The notes beneath the pieces are model-generated. The model was not told where the DNA came from, did no database searches, and saw only the letters and a list, made by a program, of their open reading frames with translations. Source: Chloroflexota bacterium (GTDB lineage Bacteria; Chloroflexota; Anaerolineae; UBA4142). From it: a DNA stretch of 11,076 bases. Both the position numbers and the translations under genes were made by a program. The stretch is from the NCBI GenBank assembly GCA_016199405.1, contig JACQGS010000010.1, positions 1-11,076 on the forward strand. The letters are read 5' to 3'. Below are positions 5,340 through 11,076 of this stretch, in pieces. Each line of letters starts with the position of its first letter. Position 1 is the first letter of the stretch.

Positions 5340-6258
5340 ATGGAAATTGAAATTAAGGGCGCTCGCGCGACAATATTGTTGCACGTTCGCCGCGCTCTTC
5401 TGGTTGCTAAGCATTACATATTGCGGAACCGAAACGCCAATGCCGCCGGTAACCCTCGCGCCGGGAGATACCGCGACGCTTGCGCCGGCAACCCGCGCTG
5501 ATGCGCATGCCGAAGCAACTCCCGCGGCAGTGACGACCCTGATCGTTCCGACGCCGTTCATCACTGCGCCGGCTGCGGCGCAGGCGGCAATCATTCCGAT
5601 CTTGATGTATCATCATCTGAATGAATTGCCCGCCTCCGCGACCGAACTTGACCTTACCTGGACTGTTGCGCCCGAAAATTTCGAGTTGCAATTGCAATGG
5701 CTCGCTGAACGGGGTTATCATTCGATCACGATGGCGCAGGTCGCCGCGCACTTGAAAGAGAAAAAGCCATTGCCGCGCAAGCCCATTGTCATTTCCTTTG
5801 ATGATGGTTGGGCAGAAGGGTACTCGGTTGCTTTTCCGCTCCTCCGGCGATACAATTTCCTCGGGGTGTACTACGTTTACACCAACCCGCTTGGGAAATC
5901 ACAATTTCTCTCGCGTCCCCAATTGAAAGAGATGGCAGGTGCTGGAATGGATATTGAGGCACACACATTAACGCATCCGCATTTGCGAACTCTCGCCGGA
6001 GACGCCGCCTTCAAAGAAATTGCAGAGTCCAAGACAAATTTAGAAAAGGAAATTGGCAAGCCCGTGACCTCGTTTGCTTATCCATTCGGCGAGCATAACG
6101 GCGCGATAACGAAGTTGGTCAAGCGCGCCGGATTTTCAAGCGCTGTCACCATTGCGCCCGGCTATCGCCAGCGCGCGGATGAACTGTACACTCTTCATCG
6201 CATTCGAGTTTCGTATCGGGATACGCTATCGGAATTTGCCGCGCGATTGCCGAATTAA
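5323..6258 (+). CDS. Exported polysaccharide deacetylase (NodB/CE4 family)
   Basis: A 311-residue secreted or membrane-tethered CE4 deacetylase, which removes N-acetyl groups from cell-wall or exopolysaccharide sugars. The N-terminus has a basic patch (MKLSAKWKLKLR) and a hydrophobic stretch (FAALFWLLSIT). It ends at Cys34 in SITYC, a possible but atypical lipobox. A low-complexity Pro/Ala/Thr linker spans about 37-88. The catalytic domain begins at PILMYHHLN (92-100). Motif 1, SFDDG (158-162), gives the catalytic base and metal Asp; motif 2, HTLTHPH (214-220), gives two metal His; motif 3 is YPFGEHN (253-259). The MYHHL opening is typical of the PgaB-like branch. ATG 5323 is preferred over an in-frame TTG at 5266 because the signal sequence then starts at once. 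It is divergent from the MFS gene. Confidence 0.88.
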   Translation: MKLSAKWKLKLRALARQYCCTFAALFWLLSITYCGTETPMPPVTLAPGDTATLAPATRADAHAEATPAAVTTLIVPTPFITAPAAAQAAIIPILMYHHLNELPASATELDLTWTVAPENFELQLQWLAERGYHSITMAQVAAHLKEKKPLPRKPIVISFDDGWAEGYSVAFPLLRRYNFLGVYYVYTNPLGKSQFLSRPQLKEMAGAGMDIEAHTLTHPHLRTLAGDAAFKEIAESKTNLEKEIGKPVTSFAYPFGEHNGAITKLVKRAGFSSAVTIAPGYRQRADELYTLHRIRVSYRDTLSEFAARLPN

Positions 6259-6450
6259 GATTTATTGTTCTCTTACACCTTTCTCATCCAGAGTTAATTC
6301 GCCGGCGTATACTAGTACACGAAGCGTAAGGTTCTGCGGGGTGGAAGCCCAGCCGTGCTGGGCGTTTTATAGACGGCAAGCACGGCTTGCCTTCTATCCG
6401 TCCTCACAAGACTTTACGGTTAAAGAATCGTGCAAAGTAAAGGAGACAAA
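6259..6450. other. Intergenic spacer between deacetylase and HtrA genes
   Basis: This 192-bp non-coding spacer holds the nested hairpin repeat at 6347-6391. It must also hold the promoter of the HtrA gene, but I see no convincing -35/-10 pair. TATACT (6307-6312) is a possible -10 without a good partner. No T-run hairpin immediately after the deacetylase stop is seen. Confidence 0.5.
6347..6391. repeat. Nested double-hairpin repeat
   Basis: Two perfect 7-bp hairpins with 3-nt loops lie side by side: GCCCAGC-CGT-GCTGGGC (6347-6363) and GGCAAGC-ACG-GCTTGCC (6375-6391). Their cores are reverse complements of each other (AGCCGTGCT 6351-6359 and AGCACGGCT 6379-6387). The 45-bp block can therefore fold either as two small hairpins or as one long one. 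There is no T-run, so it is not a standard terminator. The form matches a dispersed REP-like intergenic repeat. Confidence 0.65.
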
Positions 6451-7605
6451 ATGAACCGATCGAATTTCTGGCTCTCGTGTTTAGTTTTGCTGGTGGTGCT
6501 ACTTGGCGTCATTGGCGGCGCGGTGACTGGGGGCGTTGCCGGCTATTACGCGGCGCAATCTGCCGCGCCCGCGCCGGTCGTCGTGACGTCCGCCCCGTCG
6601 CCGGTCGCCGCATCGAGCCAAAGCGCGCCGCCCGTCGTTGGGGCGACGACCAATATGACGTTGAAAGAAGAGTCGGCGGTAATCGATTCCGTGCGCAAAG
6701 CCAAGCCGGCCGTCGTGACGATTATCAATGAGTTGAATTCGCAATCGCGGCGCGGCGTCACGCCGACGGCTTCGGGATCGGGAGTGATTATCGATCCTCA
6801 GGGCTACATTATCACGAACAACCATGTTGTCGCCGGCGAAAAGAATCTCACCGTGATTTACGCGGATGGATCCAAAGCGGATGCAACAATTTTGGGCGCC
6901 GATGCGACCATCGATATCGCCGTCTTGAAAGTCGAAGGCAAAGTGCCGGCGTACGCGCAGTTCGGTGATTCGAACGCGCTCGAACCGGGGCAGATCGCGA
7001 TTGCTATTGGCAGCCCGCTCGGCGATTATCGCGGCACGGTAACGGTCGGCGTCGTGAGTGGATTGAATCGGCGCGTCGGTCGCCAGAACGGGTTGATTCA
7101 AACGGATGCCGCGATCAACAATGGCAATTCCGGCGGACCTTTGATCAACTCGCTCGGTCAGGTTATTGGAATCAATACGCTGGTTGTGCGGAATACAAAC
7201 GAGGGAAACGTCGCGGAAGGTTTAGGTTTTGCGATTCCATCGAATCAAGTCAAAGAAATCGTCAACCAACTGCTCACCAAAGGACGCGTCGACCGTCCGT
7301 TCATCGGCATTACGTATCAAGAACTTGATCCACAAACGGCGGCGGCGATGAATCTTCCAGCGACAACGCAAGGCGTGGTCGTGATGCAAGTCGAGGCGGG
7401 CAGTCCGGCGGCGCAGGCGGGATTGAAAGAGCGTGATGTGGTGCAGGCGATTAATTCGCAAAAGATTACACCAGAGAATCCGCTCGCGAGTCTTTTGCTT
7501 GGATTCAAGATTGGCGATCCGGTAACGCTGACCGTCTTGCGGGATGGCAAACAAATCTCGGTCAAAGTTACATTAGGAACAAGACCTGCACCCGCGGGTC
7601 AGTAA
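6451..7605 (+). CDS. Membrane-anchored HtrA/DegP-type serine protease with one PDZ domain
   Basis: A 384-residue trypsin-like protease for quality control of exported proteins, acting outside the membrane. An uncleaved signal-anchor spans residues about 7-36, followed by a Pro/Ala/Ser linker (37-66). The protease domain carries the catalytic triad His125 (ITNNHVV), Asp155 (TIDIAVLK) and Ser227 (NNGNSGGPL). A single PDZ domain (about 283-375) contains FIGITYQ, EAGSPAAQAGLKERDV and a ligand-loop region. One PDZ and an N-terminal anchor match DegS/HtrA of Gram-positive and Chloroflexota-like bacteria rather than two-PDZ DegP. ATG 6451 has AAAGGAG (6439-6445) 5 nt upstream; an in-frame GTG at 6430 is less likely. 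All key residues are present. It ends 1 nt before a strong terminator shared with the converging ATP-grasp gene. Confidence 0.95.
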   Translation: MNRSNFWLSCLVLLVVLLGVIGGAVTGGVAGYYAAQSAAPAPVVVTSAPSPVAASSQSAPPVVGATTNMTLKEESAVIDSVRKAKPAVVTIINELNSQSRRGVTPTASGSGVIIDPQGYIITNNHVVAGEKNLTVIYADGSKADATILGADATIDIAVLKVEGKVPAYAQFGDSNALEPGQIAIAIGSPLGDYRGTVTVGVVSGLNRRVGRQNGLIQTDAAINNGNSGGPLINSLGQVIGINTLVVRNTNEGNVAEGLGFAIPSNQVKEIVNQLLTKGRVDRPFIGITYQELDPQTAAAMNLPATTQGVVVMQVEAGSPAAQAGLKERDVVQAINSQKITPENPLASLLLGFKIGDPVTLTVLRDGKQISVKVTLGTRPAPAGQ

Positions 7606-7606
7606 T

Positions 7607-7644
7607 AAAAAAAGCGACACACCAGAAGGTGCGTCGCTTTTTTT
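7607..7644. terminator. Bidirectional rho-independent terminator
   Basis: A hairpin with outer stem GCGAC/GTCGC (7614-7618 with 7633-7637), a one-base mismatch, inner stem CACC/GGTG (7620-7623 with 7628-7631) and loop AGAA is flanked by 7 As and 7 Ts. It lies between the convergent HtrA (stop 7605) and ATP-grasp (stop 7647) genes and serves both. Confidence 0.93.
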
Positions 7645-7646
7645 AT

Positions 7647-8660
7647 TTACGCGATTGCAAAGCTTTCCAAACCGACGCGGCTTTCTTGCGTGATTCCCGC
7701 GCGCTCGAGCAAGTAGTCAACAAAGACCGGAAAAGGGTCAAAGCCGATCACGTTCGGCGCGTCTGTGACAAAATTTGAAAGCGCGTTAATGTCATAGTAA
7801 TAGGTCTGCCCATCGCGCTCGCTCACCAGGTATTCGATGCCCCCAACGTCGATCTGCGCTGCGCGCACAATCCGCGTTACATCTTCGATCACTGCGCGCG
7901 GAGGCGTCGCGGCTTCAACCCGCAAGCCCAATTTCTGTACGCTATCCACGGGGCACGCTTCCAAATCCAACGCGACCGGTTTTTCATCCGGTCGGCAAAA
8001 ATCGGCGGGGCAGAGATTAAAGCCCTCTTCCGGTTTCGGATACACTTTGATCGCGTAGAGAAACCGGTTGTCTAGCATTTCGACGCGGACAATATGTCCA
8101 TCGCGCGGGGCATGATATTCCTGCGCGAGCGCGGTGTGATCAATTCCCAAATCCAAATCCTCGCGCGCGACGGCGTCTGACAATTCGTTCGGCGAATCGA
8201 ACCGGCGAATTTTCGCGCCGCTACCGCCAATGTTCGGCTTGATGACGATCGGGTAGGTGAGGTCGCGCGCGGCGGCGACGGCTTGCGCGGGATGATTGAT
8301 CACGTTGGCGCGCGGATAACGTAACCCCAGCCGTTCCAAGAGTTCAAGTTGCAACGCCTTCGACGTTTCGAGCCGATACGCGTCGTAGCCGTTCACAACG
8401 TTCGCGCCGAGCGCTTGCAAATGCGCGAGATACTGCCGCGTATAAAAAATCGCGTGCGCGTGCCCGCGCAGATACGCCGATGGGCTCATGCGATTGACGA
8501 CGAGCGCGTATGGCGCGCGCCGCGCGTGCGGATCGAACCAATGCGCATCGGCAAGCAAACGATCGTATACAATGTCGCGCCGATCCATTTCGGCGAAGAG
8601 GGGCTTGAACCATTCGGGATGCTCGTAGTAAATGGCGATTCGTTGATTCGGGTTGTTCAT
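7647..8660 (-). CDS. RimK-like ATP-grasp ligase
   Basis: A 337-residue ATP-grasp protein that would couple a carboxylate to an amine or thiol acceptor using ATP. The nucleotide-binding Lys is in YPIVIKPNIGGSGAK (136-150), where GGSG is the glycine-rich loop. A second Lys lies at 101 (ETSKALQLELLERLG), and AQEYHAP holds the hinge Glu181. The metal-binding end is VGGIEYLVS and YYYDINALSNF (Asp290, Asn292). The order matches the RimK/glutathione-synthetase-like group. The N-terminal domain starts with IAIYYEHPEWFKPLFAEM. The substrate is unknown. ATG 8660 is chosen because AAGGAAG lies upstream and the fold begins there; an in-frame start at 8780 would run through the REP-like repeat. It is 94 nt after the thioredoxin-like gene, so operon membership is uncertain. 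Confidence 0.87.
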   Translation of the reverse strand: MNNPNQRIAIYYEHPEWFKPLFAEMDRRDIVYDRLLADAHWFDPHARRAPYALVVNRMSPSAYLRGHAHAIFYTRQYLAHLQALGANVVNGYDAYRLETSKALQLELLERLGLRYPRANVINHPAQAVAAARDLTYPIVIKPNIGGSGAKIRRFDSPNELSDAVAREDLDLGIDHTALAQEYHAPRDGHIVRVEMLDNRFLYAIKVYPKPEEGFNLCPADFCRPDEKPVALDLEACPVDSVQKLGLRVEAATPPRAVIEDVTRIVRAAQIDVGGIEYLVSERDGQTYYYDINALSNFVTDAPNVIGFDPFPVFVDYLLERAGITQESRVGLESFAIA

Positions 8661-8754
8661 TCGATGCTTCCTTTTGTTCTGCTCCATCAAGGTTACACAA
8701 GGCAGTATTTGCCGGGGTTTCTTCCGTTTCGCCGACATTGCTAATCTCAGTAGA

Positions 8755-9285
8755 TCACGAATTATCGCTTCTCCCCTCACCTAGCCTCTCTCCAAAGGGG
8801 AGAGGGAGCGTAATCTCCTCTCCCTGCAAGGGAGAGGGTAGGGCGAGGGTCGGATCTCGTGATGTGCTGAATTTCCATTCGCCAATCTCTTTGAGTTGCG
8901 CGCGCAATTTTGCGGCATTCGCGACGCCGTGATTCACGCGGCGCGCGCGTCCGTGACTGTCAATCAAAAATGTTGTCGGCGCGCCCAACACGCCCCAATA
9001 GTCCGCCGTCTGGGGATGCTCGGTGGCATCAATGCGAATAACTTGGAGCGCGCCGCGCGTCTCGGCTAGTAATTTTTCCAACGCCGGCATCTGGATCGTT
9101 TTGCAGGGGATGCAATCGGGCGTTGTGAAATAGAGAATTGCCACGCGCCCGCGTTCCAGCGACTCGAGCCCGGGCGCGCGGGTGTGTTCCCGGCGCACGC
9201 GTACGAGTTGAAGTCGCGTCCACATCCAGTAAAGTAGAATGCCTGCCGCGAAAATCACCGCGGCGATGAGAATGCGATCAGCCAT
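8755..9285 (-). CDS. Membrane-anchored thioredoxin-like protein with repeat-encoded tail
   Basis: A 176-residue thioredoxin-fold protein. Residues 4-22 are a transmembrane anchor (RILIAAVIFAAGILLYWMW), so the domain is probably extracytoplasmic or faces the inner surface on a stalk. The redox site is CIPC at 58-61, in YFTTPDCIPCK. The cis-proline loop GAPTTFLID is at 101-109. The domain ends near LKEIGEWKF (131-139). The last 30 residues or so (from RDPTLALPSPLQG) are encoded by a REP-like palindrome at 8773-8850 and do not look like protein sequence under selection. The original stop has probably been lost or displaced. It starts 21 nt after the flavoprotein stop and likely shares its transcript, pointing to electron transfer to disulfides or persulfides in the same module. 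ATG 9285 has only a weak GGGA leader. Confidence 0.85.
   Translation of the reverse strand: MADRILIAAVIFAAGILLYWMWTRLQLVRVRREHTRAPGLESLERGRVAILYFTTPDCIPCKTIQMPALEKLLAETRGALQVIRIDATEHPQTADYWGVLGAPTTFLIDSHGRARRVNHGVANAAKLRAQLKEIGEWKFSTSRDPTLALPSPLQGEEITLPLPFGERLGEGRSDNS
8773..8850. repeat. REP-like three-armed palindrome
   Basis: About 78 bp, of the pattern often found dispersed in bacterial genomes. The outer arms CCTCACCTAGCCTCTC (8775-8790) and GAGAGGGTAGGGCGAGG (about 8832-8848) are imperfect inverted repeats. They enclose two hairpins: CTCTCTCC-AAA-GGGGAGAG (8786-8804) and CTCTCCCT-GCA-AGGGAGAG (8818-8836). The whole can form a three-way junction. It lies inside the 3' end of the thioredoxin-like frame and encodes residues 146-171 of that protein. 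Confidence 0.8.
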
Positions 9286-9306
9286 TTTTGTTTTCCCAAG
9301 ATGCGA

Positions 9307-10440
9307 CTACGCAAACCACGCGTTCAAGCGATCCGTCTCGAAGGCGTGTTTGTCAGCCAAATATTTCGGAGAAGGGTCGGTGATGGTAACTTCTGGCGCG
9401 GGGTCGGCAAGAAATTTGCCTTGCACCATTAATGCTTCGCCGTTGCCGACCTCGAAAAAGCATCCGCCTTCGCCATCGAACATTGCGCTGGGTGTTTTGC
9501 CGGCAAACGTTGCCGCGATGCGTTCCGCCGCGACGCGCCCCATTGCCTCGGCGAACAAGCCGGCTTTGGGCAAGGGTTTGCCATTCGCAGTCAGAATTTC
9601 CACGCTATCGCCCGCGGCGTACACGCCGGCGAATTTAGTTTCCATCGTGCGCGGATTTATTTTGATCCAATCACCGTCGAGCAAACCGCTCTGCGCGATC
9701 ACTGCCGGCGCGCGATGCGGCGGAACGCCGATCAGCAAATCAAATTCGCGTTTGCCGTTCGGAAAAACGACCGCGCCTTTTTCGACTGACGACGCTTTGA
9801 GATTCGGCAAAAAGTTGATCCCATATGCCGCCAGCCGGCTCTCGACGATGCCGCAATTGGCTTGTCCTAAAGTCGGAAGCGACATCGGTTGCGGCGTGAA
9901 AACATCTATCTCGATATCTTTGCCGGCACGCGCAAAATGATCGCGCAAGAGCAGGGCGGCTTCGTACGGCGCGGGCGGGCATTTGTACGGCGCGCCAAAA
10001 ATACCAACGACGATGCGGTTGCCGCGGAAATCGCGCACCGCGTCGCGCGCGCGCGGAATGCTACTGCGGTCGTAGAAGTTGAGCGCGTGATCGGTAAAAC
10101 CGGGAATCTTTTCCGGCGCTAGATCCGCGCCGAGCGCAACAATGATCGCGTCCGCCTCGATCGTTTTTCCATCCACGTGCGCGGAGCGCGCGACAGGATC
10201 GAGCGCGGTGATCGGCGCGTTGATGACGCGGATGCCTTTCGCTTCCAAAGCGGACAAAGGGCGCAAGCCCTCTTCCAGCGTGGACCTCCCGAGCATTGTC
10301 CATGTGTGGCGCAAGCTGATCAGGAATTGCGCGCGCTGGTCAACCAAAATAATTTCATCCTCACGCGGCAATTGATTTCTCAAAGTCGTCGCCGCCGCGA
10401 GACCGGCAAACCCGCCGCCCAGAATGAGTACGCGTTTCAC
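9307..10440 (-). CDS. Sulfide:quinone oxidoreductase / flavocytochrome-c sulfide dehydrogenase-like flavoprotein
   Basis: A 377-residue FAD oxidoreductase of the NDH-2/SQR superfamily. The N-terminal dinucleotide fold is VLILGGGFAGLAAA (4-17), the second FAD contact is GVYAAGDS (272-279), and KAGLFAEAMGRVAAE (292-306) follows. Cys154 in PYKCPPAPYEAA matches the central active-site Cys of SQR and FccB (the CPPxPYE form is especially FccB-like). Cys327 in GGCFFEVG matches the second redox Cys. A third, Cys196, is present in GQANCG. NDH-2 enzymes lack this Cys pair, so sulfide or polysulfide oxidation is favoured. The C-terminal amphipathic end suits membrane association. The start is GTG 10440 with AAGGGG upstream. 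DUF4395 precedes it and the thioredoxin-like gene follows 21 nt later. Confidence 0.82.
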   Translation of the reverse strand: MKRVLILGGGFAGLAAATTLRNQLPREDEIILVDQRAQFLISLRHTWTMLGRSTLEEGLRPLSALEAKGIRVINAPITALDPVARSAHVDGKTIEADAIIVALGADLAPEKIPGFTDHALNFYDRSSIPRARDAVRDFRGNRIVVGIFGAPYKCPPAPYEAALLLRDHFARAGKDIEIDVFTPQPMSLPTLGQANCGIVESRLAAYGINFLPNLKASSVEKGAVVFPNGKREFDLLIGVPPHRAPAVIAQSGLLDGDWIKINPRTMETKFAGVYAAGDSVEILTANGKPLPKAGLFAEAMGRVAAERIAATFAGKTPSAMFDGEGGCFFEVGNGEALMVQGKFLADPAPEVTITDPSPKYLADKHAFETDRLNAWFA

Positions 10441-10473
10441 ATTATTCCCCTTGAAATATTTTCCGTTCAGAAC

Positions 10474-10537
10474 TTTCGCGTGCCTTCGCGTCTTTCGCGC
10501 TTTTCGCGTTCTTTCGCGTCTTTCGCGTTCTCTCGCG
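10474..10537. repeat. Phased TTTCGCG tandem array
   Basis: Seven copies of (T)TTCGCG occur in 64 bp, with CGCG cores starting at 10477, 10487, 10496, 10505, 10515, 10524 and 10534, that is every 9 to 10 bp. The linkers are short and T/C-rich. The array lies in the 102-bp gap between the DUF4395 stop and the flavoprotein start. It is an imperfect short tandem repeat of a kind seen between genes in several phyla. No stem-loop terminator is evident. Confidence 0.8.
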
Positions 10538-10542
10538 TATTT

Positions 10543-11022
10543 TTATCTCGGTCGCATTCCCGGAAAAACGCCCGGCAGTGCGCGCGCGGAAAATCCCGGC
10601 AAGCCCAGCCGGTTCAGCCAGTAGTACACCATACAGCCCACACAAAATCCCACAAAGAGATTCAGCGCGGCGAGAAAAACCACAAGCCACACCAGCGCCC
10701 AACCCAAAACGCTCGCGCCCGCGGACAGCGCAAATACGGCAATCACCATCACCACGCCGCCGAACCCTTGCGCGAACAAATGCGGCTCGGGATTGTCGTC
10801 AATTACGTCCGGTTTGATGATGCCGAGCGGCTTCAAGACGCGGAAATAAATCGGCGCAAAGCCGGCTTTCCGCGTCACAAAAGTTCCGAACAGCATCACG
10901 AGTGTTACGAATCCGGCAACCCATGCCGCGTCCACGACGAATGCCGCAAGTAACAGCCCAATGATGACTGCCTGATTCGACCGCAGAACTGAATAATCCA
11001 CCTTGCGAATAACTGAACTCAT
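10543..11022 (-). CDS. DUF4395 family membrane protein
   Basis: A 159-residue membrane protein of the DUF4395 family. After VDYSVLRSNQ (8-17) come hydrophobic segments at about 18-30, 35-50, 87-103 and 106-124. PIYFRVLKPLGIIKP lies between the pairs, and the family signature GFCVGCMVYYWLNRLG is at 125-140. The CxxC (Cys127, Cys130) sits at the membrane edge and could take part in thiol-disulfide exchange. DUF4395 proteins are commonly encoded with or fused to thioredoxin-like domains; here the flavoprotein and an anchored thioredoxin follow on the same strand. The ATG at 11022 has an excellent ribosome site (AAGGAGGGG). The short tail (ALPGVFPGMRPR) ends just before the TTTCGCG array. The function is not known; a role in moving reducing equivalents across the membrane is inferred. 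Confidence 0.88.
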   Translation of the reverse strand: MSSVIRKVDYSVLRSNQAVIIGLLLAAFVVDAAWVAGFVTLVMLFGTFVTRKAGFAPIYFRVLKPLGIIKPDVIDDNPEPHLFAQGFGGVVMVIAVFALSAGASVLGWALVWLVVFLAALNLFVGFCVGCMVYYWLNRLGLPGFSARALPGVFPGMRPR

Positions 11023-11025
11023 TTT

Positions 11026-11064
11026 CCCCTCCTTAAAACGTGTATGAAAAGTCCGTGTAGCATA
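11026..11064 (-). promoter_or_regulatory. Ribosome site and possible -10 box of the DUF4395 operon
   Basis: On the minus strand AAGGAGGGG (11034-11026) lies 3 nt before the ATG, and TATGCT (11064-11059) is a plausible -10 box. The -35 would fall beyond the window edge, so the promoter is incomplete. No ATACCC-N5-GGGTAT palindrome is seen in the visible part. Confidence 0.5.
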
Positions 11065-11076
11065 GCCCCTCGTGGG

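Noticed and set aside
6499..7101. Long antisense open frame inside the HtrA gene
   Set aside because: Arg/Asp-rich translation typical of the opposite strand of a GC-rich gene, with no start signal; the HtrA frame has a full catalytic triad.
8661..8780. 40-residue extension of the ATP-grasp protein starting at 8780
   Set aside because: It starts inside the REP-like repeat and overlaps the thioredoxin-like gene; the start at 8660 has an AAGGAAG leader and matches the fold start.
9307..10440. Type II NADH dehydrogenase
   Set aside because: Length and FAD motifs fit the superfamily, but the CPPAPYE Cys and the second Cys at 327 are features of sulfide-oxidising members.
10474..10537. CRISPR array
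   Set aside because: Units are only about 7 bp with 2-3 bp linkers, far below CRISPR repeat and spacer lengths, and no cas gene is present.
10177..10953. Long plus-strand open frame across the flavoprotein and DUF4395 genes
   Set aside because: It spans two genes and the tandem array, and its translation is low-complexity His/Arg/Gln-rich without family features.

Overview
The window is a gene-dense, moderately GC-rich bacterial chromosome segment (by eye about 55% G+C). Its style suggests a Chloroflexota-like organism: a membrane-anchored HtrA, small two-helix membrane proteins, a BldC-type HTH joined to an RsbRD_N-like domain, and GC-rich REP-like repeats. That assignment is an inference from gene content; there is no rRNA or other phylogenetic marker here.

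Left block (1-1973, + strand). After the 3' end of an unrecognised gene and a terminator comes a strong sigma70-type promoter with a 17-bp palindrome (ATACCC-N5-GGGTAT) just past the -10. It drives thioredoxin, a CsoR/RcnR/CstR-family repressor, a YccU-type CoA-binding protein and an OsmC-like protein, and ends at a strong bidirectional terminator. The repressor keeps the two cysteines of the family but has Phe where copper-sensing CsoR has its His ligand. This matches persulfide-sensing CstR, so the operon reads as an autoregulated sulfane-sulfur/thiol stress unit. A 104-bp inverted-repeat structure lies between genes three and four.

Centre-left block (1980-3761, - strand). A compact operon of four genes: a two-domain regulator (BldC/MerR-like HTH plus RsbRD_N-like domain), a 54-aa single-helix membrane protein starting 1 nt after the regulator's stop, a 7-helix membrane protein of unknown function, and a 73-aa two-helix membrane protein. 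It has its own promoter with two TCTAGA/TCTATAGA palindromes and shares the terminator of the left block. It is the least explained unit in the window.

Centre block (3881-7605). A minus-strand MFS transporter diverges from a plus-strand exported polysaccharide deacetylase. Then comes a spacer with nested hairpins, a membrane-anchored HtrA/DegP-type serine protease, and a bidirectional terminator.

Right block (7647-11076, - strand). In transcription order: a DUF4395 membrane protein with an intramembrane CxxC, a sulfide:quinone oxidoreductase/flavocytochrome-c-like flavoprotein with two conserved cysteines, a membrane-anchored thioredoxin-like protein with a CIPC site, and a RimK-like ATP-grasp ligase. 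The first three look like a membrane sulfide/thiol redox module, which complements the persulfide-responsive operon at the other end. Two repeat elements sit here: a phased TTTCGCG array between DUF4395 and the flavoprotein, and a REP-like palindrome that has become the coding tail of the thioredoxin-like gene.
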